Assembly: GCF_027942865.1 (NCBI RefSeq) | Contig: NC_134526.1 | Span: forward strand, 32,616,263-32,680,262 | Origin: Odontesthes bonariensis | Lineage: Eukaryota; Chordata; Actinopteri; Atheriniformes; Atherinopsidae | Direction of reading: 5' to 3' | Length of the DNA: 64,000 nucleotides | In this document: piece by piece, positions 55,971 to 64,000 of the stretch | How the letters are laid out: each line of letters starts with the position of its first letter | How positions within the stretch are numbered: the first letter of the stretch is position 1 | Translations under genes and position numbers: made by a program | Notes under the pieces: generated by a model | Told to the model about the DNA's origin: nothing | What the model saw: only the letters and a program-made list of their open reading frames with translations | The model's database searches: none

Positions 55971-58900
55971 CAGCTGCTGGATCAGGGGTTCACTTAGTTT
56001 CTCACTCACTGCTGCTACCAGCTGCTGGATCAGGGGTTCACTTAGTTTCTCACTCACTGCTGCTACCAGCTGCTGGATCAGGGGTTCATTTAGTTTCTCA
56101 CACACTGCTGCTACCAGCTGCTGGATCAGGGGTTCACTTAGTTTCTCACACCCTGCTGCTACCAGCTGCTGGATCAGGGGTTCACTTAGTTTCTCACTCA
56201 CTGCTGCTACCAGCTGCTGGATCAGGGGTTCACTTAGTTTCTCACACACTGCTGCTACCAGCTGCTGGATCAGGGGTTCACTTAGTTTCTCACTCACTGC
56301 TGCTACCAGCTGCTGGATCAAGGGTTCACTTAGTTTCTCACTCACTGCTGCTACCAGCTGCTGGATCAGGGGTTCACTTAGTTTCTCACACCCTGCTGCT
56401 ACCAGCTGCTGGATCAGGGGTTCACTTAGTTTCTCACTCACTGCTGCTACCAGCTGCTGGATCAGGGGTTCACTTAGTTTCTCACACCCTGCTGCTACCA
56501 GCTGCTGGATCAGGGGTTCACTTAGTTTCTCACTCACTGCTGCTACCAGCTGCTGGATCAGGGGTTCACTTAGTTTCTCACTCACTGCTGCTACCAGCTG
56601 CTGGATCAGGGGTTCACTTAGTTTCTCACACACTGCTGCTACCAGCTGCTGGATCAGGGGTTCACTTAGTTTCTCACACACTGCTGCTACCAGCTGCTGG
56701 ATCAGGGGTTCACTTAGTTTCTCACACCCTGCTGCTACCAGCTGCTGGATCAGGGGTTCACTTAGTTTCTCACACCCTGCTGCTACCAGCTGCTGGATCA
56801 GGGGTTCACTTAGTTTCTCACAAACTGCTGCTACCAGCTGCTGGATCAGGGGTTCACATAGTTTCTCACACCCTGCTGCTACCAGCTGCTGGATCAGGGG
56901 TTCACTTAGTTTCTCACACCCTGCTGCTACCAGCTGCTGGATCAGGGGTTCACTTAGTTTCTCACACCCTGCTGCTACCAGCTGCTGGATCAAGGGTTCA
57001 CTTAGTTTCACACTCACTGCTGCTACCAGTTGCTGGATCAGGGGTTCACTTAGTTTCTCACTGCTGCTACCAGCTGCTGGATCAGGGGTTCACTTAGTTT
57101 CTCTCACACTGCTGCTACCAGCTGCTGGATCAGGGGTTCACTTAGTTTCTCTCACACTGCTGCTACCAGCTGCTGGATCAGGGGTTCACTTAGTTTCTCA
57201 CACACTGCTGCTACCAGCTGCTGGATCAGGGGTTCACTTAGTTTCTCACTCACTGCTGCTACCAGCTGCTGGATCAGGGGTTCACTTAGTTTCTCACTCA
57301 CTGCTGCTACCAGCTGCTGGATCAGGGGTTCACTTAGTTTCTCACTCACTGCTGCTACCAGCTGCTGGATCAGGGGTTCACTTAGTTTCTCACACACTGC
57401 TGCTACCAGCTGCTGGATCAGGGGTTCACTTAGTTTCTCACACCCTGCTGCTACCAGCTGCTGGATCAGGGGTTCACTTAGTTTCTCACTCACTGCTGCT
57501 ACCAGCTGCTGGATCAGGGGTTCACTTAGTTTCTCACACACTGCTGCTACCAGCTGCTGGATCAGGGGTTGACTTAGTTTCTCAAACACTGCTGCCACCA
57601 GCTGCTGGATCAGGGGTTCACTTAGTTTCTCACACACTGCTGCTACCAGCTGCTGGATCAGGGGTTCACTTAGTTTCTCACTCACTGCTGCTACCAGCTG
57701 CTGGATCAGGGGTTCACTTAGTTTCTCACCCACTGCTGCTACCAGCTGCTGGATCAGGGGTTCACTTAGTTTCTCACACACTGCTGCTAACAGCTGCTGG
57801 ATCAGGGGTTCACTTAGTTTCTCACACCCTGCGGCTACCAGCTGCTGGATCAGGGGTTCACTTAGTTTCTCACACCCTGCTGCTACCAGCTGCTGGATCA
57901 GGGGTTCACTTAATTTCTCACACCCTGCTGCTACCAGCTGCTGGATCAGGGGTTCACTTAGTTTCTCACACCCTGCTGCTACCAGCTTCTGGATCAAGGG
58001 TTCACTTAGTTTCACACTCACTGCTGCTACCAGCTGCTGGATCAGGGGTTCACTTAGTTTCTCACTGCTGCTACCAGCTGCTGGATCAGGGGTTCACTTA
58101 GTTTCTCACACACTGCTGCTACCAGCTGCTGGATCAGGGGTTCACTTAGTTTCTCACTGCTGCTACCAGCTGCTGGATCAGGGGTTCACTTAGTTTCTCT
58201 CACACTGCTGCTACCAGCTGCTGGATCAGGGGTTCACTTAGTTTCTCTCACACTGCTGCTACCAGCTGCTGGATCAGGGGTTCACTTAGTTTCTCACTCA
58301 CTGCTGCTACCAGCTGCTGGATCAGGGGTTCACTTAGTTTCTCACACACTGCTGCTACGAGCAGCTGGATCAGGGGTTCACTTAGTTTCTCACACCCTGC
58401 TGCTACCAGCTGCTGGATCAGGGGTTCACTTAGTTTCTCACTCACTGCTGCTACCAGCTGCTGGATCAGGGGTTCACTTAGTTTCTCACACCCTGCTGCT
58501 ACCAGCTGCTGGATCAGGGGTTCACTTAGTTTCTCACACACTGCTGCTACCAGCTGCTGGATCAAGGGTTCACTTAGTTTCACACTCACTGCTGCTACCA
58601 GTTGCTGGATCAGGGGTTCACTTAGTTTCTCACACACTGCTACCAGCTGCTGGATCAGGGGTTCACTTAGTTTCTCACTGCTGCTACCAGCTGCTGGATC
58701 AGGGGTTCACTTAGTTTCTCTCACACTGCTGCTACCAGCTGCTGGATCAGGGGTTCACTTAGTTTCTCTCACACTGCTGCTACCAGCTGCTGGATCAGGG
58801 GTTCACTTAGTTTCTCACTCACTGCTGCTACCAGCTGCTGGATCAGGGGTTCACTTAGTTTCTCACACACTGCTGCTACGAGCAGCTGGATCAGGGGTTC

Positions 58901-61900
58901 ACTTAGTTTCTCACACCCTACTGCTACCAGCTGCTGGATCAGGGGTTCACTTAGTTTCTCACTCACTGCTGCTACCAGCTGCTGGATCAGGGGTTCACTT
59001 AGTTTCTCACACCCTGCTGCTACCAGCTTCTGGATCAGGGGTTCACTTAGTTTCTCACACCCTGCTGCTACCAGCTGCTGGATCAAGGGTTCACTTAGTT
59101 TCACACTCACTGCTGCTACCAGTTGCTGGATCAGGGGTTCACTTAGTTTCTCACTCACTGCTACCAGCTGCTGGATCAGGGATTCACTTAGTTTCTCTCA
59201 CACTGCTGCTACCAGCTGCTGGATCAGGGGTTCACTTAGTTTCTCACACACTGCTGCTACCAGCTGCTGGATCAGGGGTTCACTTAGTTTCTCACACACT
59301 GCTGCTACCAGCTGCTGGATCAGGGGTTCACTTAGTTTCTCACACCCTGCTGCTACCAGCTGCTGGATCAGGGGTTCACTTAGTTTCTCACTCACTGCTG
59401 CTACCAGCTGCTGGATCAGGGGTTCACTTAGTTTCTCACTCACTGCTGCTACCAGCTGCTGGATCAGGGGTTCACTTAGTTTCTCACTCACTGCTGCTAC
59501 CAGCTGCTGGATCAGGGGTTCACTTAGTTTCTCACACCCTGCTGCTACCAGCTGCTGGATCAGGGGTTCACTCAGTTTCTCACACCCTGCTGCTACCAGC
59601 TGCTGGATCAGGGGTTCACTTAGTTTCTCACACCCTGCTGCTACCAGCTGCTGGATCAGGGGTTCACTTAGTTTCTCACACCCTGCTGCTACCAGCTGCT
59701 GGATCAAGGGTTCACTTAGTTTCTCACTCACTGCTGCTACCAGTTGCTGGATCAGGGGTTCACTTAGTTTCTCACTGCTGCTACCAGCTGCTGGATCAGG
59801 GGTTCACTTAGTTTCTCACACACTGCTGCTACCAGCTGCTGGATCAGGGGTTCACTTAGTTTCTCACTGCTGCTACCAGCTGCTGGATCAGGGGTTCACT
59901 TAGTTTCTCTCACACTGCTGCTACCAGCTGCTGGATCAGGGGTTCACTTAGTTTCTCTCACACTGCTGCTACCAGCTGCTGGATCAGGGGTTCACTTAGT
60001 TTCTCACACACTGCTGCTACCAGCTGCTGGATCAGGGGTTCACTTAGTTTCTCTCACACTGCTGCTACCAGCTGCTGGATCAGGGGTTCACTTAGTTTCT
60101 CTCACACTGCTGCTACCAGCTGCTGGATCAAGGGTTCACTTAGTTTCTCACACACTGCTGCTACCAGCTGCTGGATCAGGGGTTCACTTAGTTTCTCACT
60201 GCTGGTACCAGCTGCTGGATCAGGGGTTCACTTAGTTTCTCACTCACTGCTGCTACCAGCTGCTGGATCAGGGGTTCACTTAGTTTCTCACACCCTGCTG
60301 CTACCAGCTGCTGGATCAGGGGTTCACATAGTTTCTCAGACCCTGTTGCTACCAGCTGCTGGATCAGGGGTTCACTTAGTTTCTCACATCCTGCTGCTAC
60401 CAGCTGCTGGATCAAGGGTTCACTTAGTTTCACACTCACTGCTGCTACCAGTTGCTGGATCAGGGGTTCACTTAGTTTCTCACACACTGCTACCAGCTGC
60501 TGGATCAGGGGTTCACTTAGTTTCTCTCACACTGCTGCTACCAGCTGCTGGATCAGGGGTTCACTTAGTTTCTCACACACTGCTGCTACCAGCTGCTGGA
60601 TCAGGGGTTCACTTAGTTTCTCACACACTGCTGCTACCAGCTGCTGGATCAGGGGTTCACTTAGTTTCTCACACCCTGCTGCTACCAGCTGCTGGATCAG
60701 GGGTTCACTTAGTTTCTCACTCACTGCTGCTACCAGCTGCTGGATCAGGGGTTCACTTAGTTTCTCACTCACTGCTGCTACCAGCTGCTGGATCAGGGGT
60801 TCACTTAGTTTCTCACTCACTGCTGCTACCAGCTGCTGGATCAGGGGTTCACTTAGTTTCTCACACCCTGCTGCTACCAGCTGCTGGATCAGGGGTTCAC
60901 TCAGTTTCTCACACCCTGCTGCTACCAGCTGCTGGATCAGGGGTTCACTTAGTTTCTCACACCCTGCTGCTACCAGCTGCTGGATCAGGGGTTCACTTAG
61001 TTTCTCACACCCTGCTGCTACCAGCTGCTGGATCAAGGGTTCACTTAGTTTCACACTCACTGCTGCTACCAGCTGCTGGATCAGGGGTTCACTTAGTTTC
61101 TCACACACTGCTGCTACCAGCTGCTGGATCAGGGGTTCACTTAGTTTCTCACTCACTGCTGCTACCAGCTGCTGGATCAGGGGTTCACTTAGTTTCTCAC
61201 TCACTGCTGCTACCAGCTGCTGGATCAGGGGTTCACTTAGTTTCTCACTCACTGCGGCTACCAGCTGCTGGATCAGGGGTTCACTTAGTTTCTCACACAC
61301 TGCTGCTACCAGCTGCTGGATCAGGGGTTCACTTAGTTTCTCACACCCTGCTGCTACCAGCTGCTGGATCAGGGGTTCACTTAGTTTCTCACTCACTGCT
61401 GCTACCAGCTGCTGGATCAGGGGTTCACTTAGTTTCTCACACACTGCTGCTACCAGCTGCTGGATCAGGGGTTGACTTAGTTTCTCACACACTGCTGCCA
61501 CCAGCTGCTGGATCAGGGGTTCACTTAGTTTCTCACACACTGCTGCTACCAGCTGCTGGATCAGGGGTTCACTTAGTTTCTCACTCACTGCTGCTACCAG
61601 CTGCTGGATCAGGGGTTCACTTAGTTTCTCACCCACTGCTGCTACCAGCTGCTGGATCAGGGGTTCACTTAGTTTCTCACACACTGCTGCTAACAGCTGC
61701 TGGATCAGGGGTTCACTTAGTTTCTCACACCCTGCGGCTACCAGCTGCTGGATCAGGGGTTCACTTAGTTTCTCACACCCTGCTGCTACCAGCTGCTGGA
61801 TCAGGGGTTCACTTAGTTTCTCACACCCTGCTGCTACCAGCTGCTGGATCAGGGGTTCACTTAGTTTCTCACACCCTGCTGCTACCAGCTTCTGGATCAA

Positions 61901-64000
61901 GGGTTCACTTAGTTTCACACTCACTGCTGCTACCAGCTGCTGGATCAGGGGTTCACTTAGTTTCTCACTGCTGCTACCAGCTGCTGGATCAGGGGTTCAC
62001 TTAGTTTCTCAAACACTGCTGCTACCAGCTGCTGGATCAGGGGTTCACTTAGTTTCTCACTGCTGCTACCAGCTGCTGGATCAGGGGTTCACTTAGTTTC
62101 TCTCACACTGCTGCTACCAGCTGCTGGATCAGGGGTTCACTTAGTTTCTCTCACACTGCTGCTACCAGCTGCTGGATCAGGGGTTCACTTAGTTTCTCAC
62201 TCACTGCTGCTACCAGCTGCTGGATCAGGGGTTCACTTAGTTTCTCACACACTGCTGCTACCAGCTGCTGGATCAGGGGTTCACTTAGTTTCTCACACAC
62301 TGCTGCTACGAGCAGCTGGATCGGGGGTTCACTTAGTTTCTCACACCCTGCTGCTACCAGCTGCTGGATCAGGGGTTCACTTAGTTTCTCACTCACTGCT
62401 GCTACCAGCTGCTGGATCAGGGGTTCACTTAGTTTCTCACACCCTGCTGCTACCAGCTGCTGGATCAGGGGTTCACTTAGTTTCTCACACCCTGCTGCTA
62501 CCAGCTGCTGGATCAGGGGTTCACTTAGTTTCACACTCACTGCTGCTACCAGTTGCTGGATCAGGGGTTCACTTAGTTTCTCACACACTGCTACCAGCTG
62601 CTGGATCAGGGGTTCACTTAGTTTCTCACTGCTGCTACCAGCTGCTGGATCAGGGGTTCACTTAGTTTCTCTCACACTGCTGCTACCAGCTGCTGGATCA
62701 GGGGTTCACTTAGTTTCTCTCACACTGCTGCTACCAGCTGCTGGTTCAGGGGTTCACTTAGTTTCTCACTCACTGCTGCTACCAGCTGCTGGATCAGGGG
62801 TTCACTTAGTTTCTCACACACTGCTGCTACGAGCAGCTGGATCAGGGGTTCACTTAGTTTCTCACACCCTACTGCTACCAGCTGCTGGATCAGGGGTTCA
62901 CTTAGTTTCTCACTCACTGCTGCTACCAGCTGCTGGATCAGGGGTTCACTTAGTTTCTCACACCCTGCTGCTACCAGCTGCTGGATCAGGGGTTCACTTA
63001 GTTTCTCACACCCTGCTGCTACCAGCTGCAGGATCAAGGGTTCACTTAGTTTCACACTCACTGCTGCTACCAGTTGCTTGATCAGGGGTTCACTTAGTTT
63101 CTCACTCACTGCTACCAGCTGCTGGATCAGGGGTTCACTTAGTTTCTCTCACACTGCTGCTACCAGCTGCTGGATCAGGGGTTCACTTAGTTTCTCACAC
63201 ACTGCTGCTACCAGCTGCTGGATCAGGGGTTCACTTAGTTTCTCACACACTGCTGCTACCAGCTGCTGGATCAGGGGTTCAATTAGTTTCTCACACCCTG
63301 CTGCTACCAGCTGCTGGATCAGGGGTTCACTTAGTTTCTCACTCACTGCTGCTACCAGCTGCTGGATCAGGGGTTCACTTAGTTTCTCACTCACTGCTGC
63401 TACCAGCTGCTGGATCAGGGGTTCACTTAGTTTCTCACTCACTGCTGCTACCAGCTGCTGGATCAGGGGTTCACTTAGTTTCTCACACCCTGCTGCTACC
63501 AGCTGCTGGATCAGGGGTTCACTCAGTTTCTCACACCCTGCTGCTACCAGCTGCTGGATCAGGGGTTCACTTAGTTTCTCACACCCTGCTGCTACCAGCT
63601 GCTGGATCAGGGGTTCACTTAGTTTCTCACACACTGCTGCTACCAGCTGCTGGATCAGGGGTTCACTTAGTTTCTCACACACTGCTGCTACCAGCTGCTG
63701 GATCAGGGGTTCACTTAGTTTCTCACTCACTGCTGCTACCAGCTGCTGGATCAGGGGTTCACTTAGTTTCTCACTCACTGCTGCTACCAGCTGCTGGATC
63801 AGGGGTTCACTTAGTTTCTCACACACTGCTGCTACCAGCTGCTGGATCAGGGGTTCACTTAGTTTCTCACACCCTGCGGCTACCAGCTGCTGGATCAGGG
63901 GTTCACTTAGTTTCTCAAACCCTGCTGCTACCAGCTGCTGGATCAGGGGTTCACTTAGTTTCTCACTCACTGCTGCTACCAGCTGCTGGATCAGGGGTTC
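55971..64000. repeat. 48-bp satellite array, continues beyond the window
   Basis: At least 165 head-to-tail copies of a unit made of cagctgctggatcagggg, ttcacttagtttctcac and a variable tcactgctgctac-type joint. Joint variants (ctcact, cacact, cacccct-like, ctctcacact) keep 48 bp, while 44-bp and 45-bp units recur at intervals and reset the frame. Blocks repeat with a period of 3,903-3,951 bp. No unrelated sequence interrupts it. The first unit follows the end of the Tc1 transposase directly. Both strands show long open frames, up to 753 codons, that have no gene features. Confidence 0.98.

Noticed and set aside
55821..58101. Long open frames of 398 and 753 codons across the 48-bp array, and similar ones to 63970
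   Set aside because: They are periodic 16-residue translations of a stop-free satellite on both strands, broken only where 44- or 45-bp units change frame. No start context, splice sites or non-repeat coding sequence.
55971..64000. CRISPR-like regularly spaced repeats
   Set aside because: Head-to-tail satellite without unique spacers, in an animal nuclear genome.

Overview
The window is nuclear DNA of a ray-finned fish, very probably a teleost. Its three recognisable genes are split by GT-AG introns, and it is full of fish-type transposons (L2, L1 and RTE-like LINEs, Tc1, Harbinger, hAT and piggyBac-like elements, tRNA-like SINEs). I cannot name the species. There are no bacterial features, CRISPR arrays or rRNA genes.

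Host genes. (1) ppp4c, catalytic subunit of protein phosphatase 4, lies on the minus strand at 7488-20613. Its eight coding exons join to exactly 307 codons plus stop. (2) cln3 (battenin), a lysosomal membrane protein, lies on the minus strand at 33350-46887. Its fifteen exons join to 441 codons plus stop. Both human orthologues map to 16p11.2, so the pair looks like conserved synteny. (3) A secreted trypsin-fold (S1) serine protease homologue lies on the plus strand at 48746-53063, five exons and 271 codons. It keeps the catalytic His and Asp but has Asp where the catalytic Ser should be, so it is probably a pseudoprotease.

Layout. 1-7.4 kb: nested repeats, including a 5'-truncated L1 with a perfect 16-bp target duplication and a 1.3-kb element with 31-bp inverted ends. 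7.5-20.6 kb: ppp4c, with intron 6 swollen by an L2 LINE that itself carries two DNA-transposon insertions, and intron 7 holding a Harbinger relic and a SINE. 20.6-33.3 kb: ppp4c promoter, then a repeat-rich intergenic stretch (Harbinger, two L2 copies, a probable solo LTR, a 983-bp element with a 9-bp target duplication). 33.3-46.9 kb: cln3, with a 17-bp G/C-rich minisatellite in intron 13 and a Tc1 element carrying a nested hAT-type MITE in intron 7. 48.7-53.1 kb: the protease homologue, with a decayed LINE in intron 3. 53.7 kb to the end: a Tc1-like transposon taken over by tandem repetition.

The most striking object is that last region. Two separate pieces of one Tc1-like element have been amplified. 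A 75-bp (25-codon) piece of the transposase DNA-binding region is present 14 times. A 48-bp piece from the junction of the transposase 3' end and the inner edge of the terminal inverted repeat fills at least 8 kb and runs off the window, with a higher-order period of about 3.9 kb. This looks like satellite DNA caught soon after its birth from a transposon. The long open frames across these arrays, and across the 17-bp minisatellite, are by-products of stop-free repeat units and not genes.
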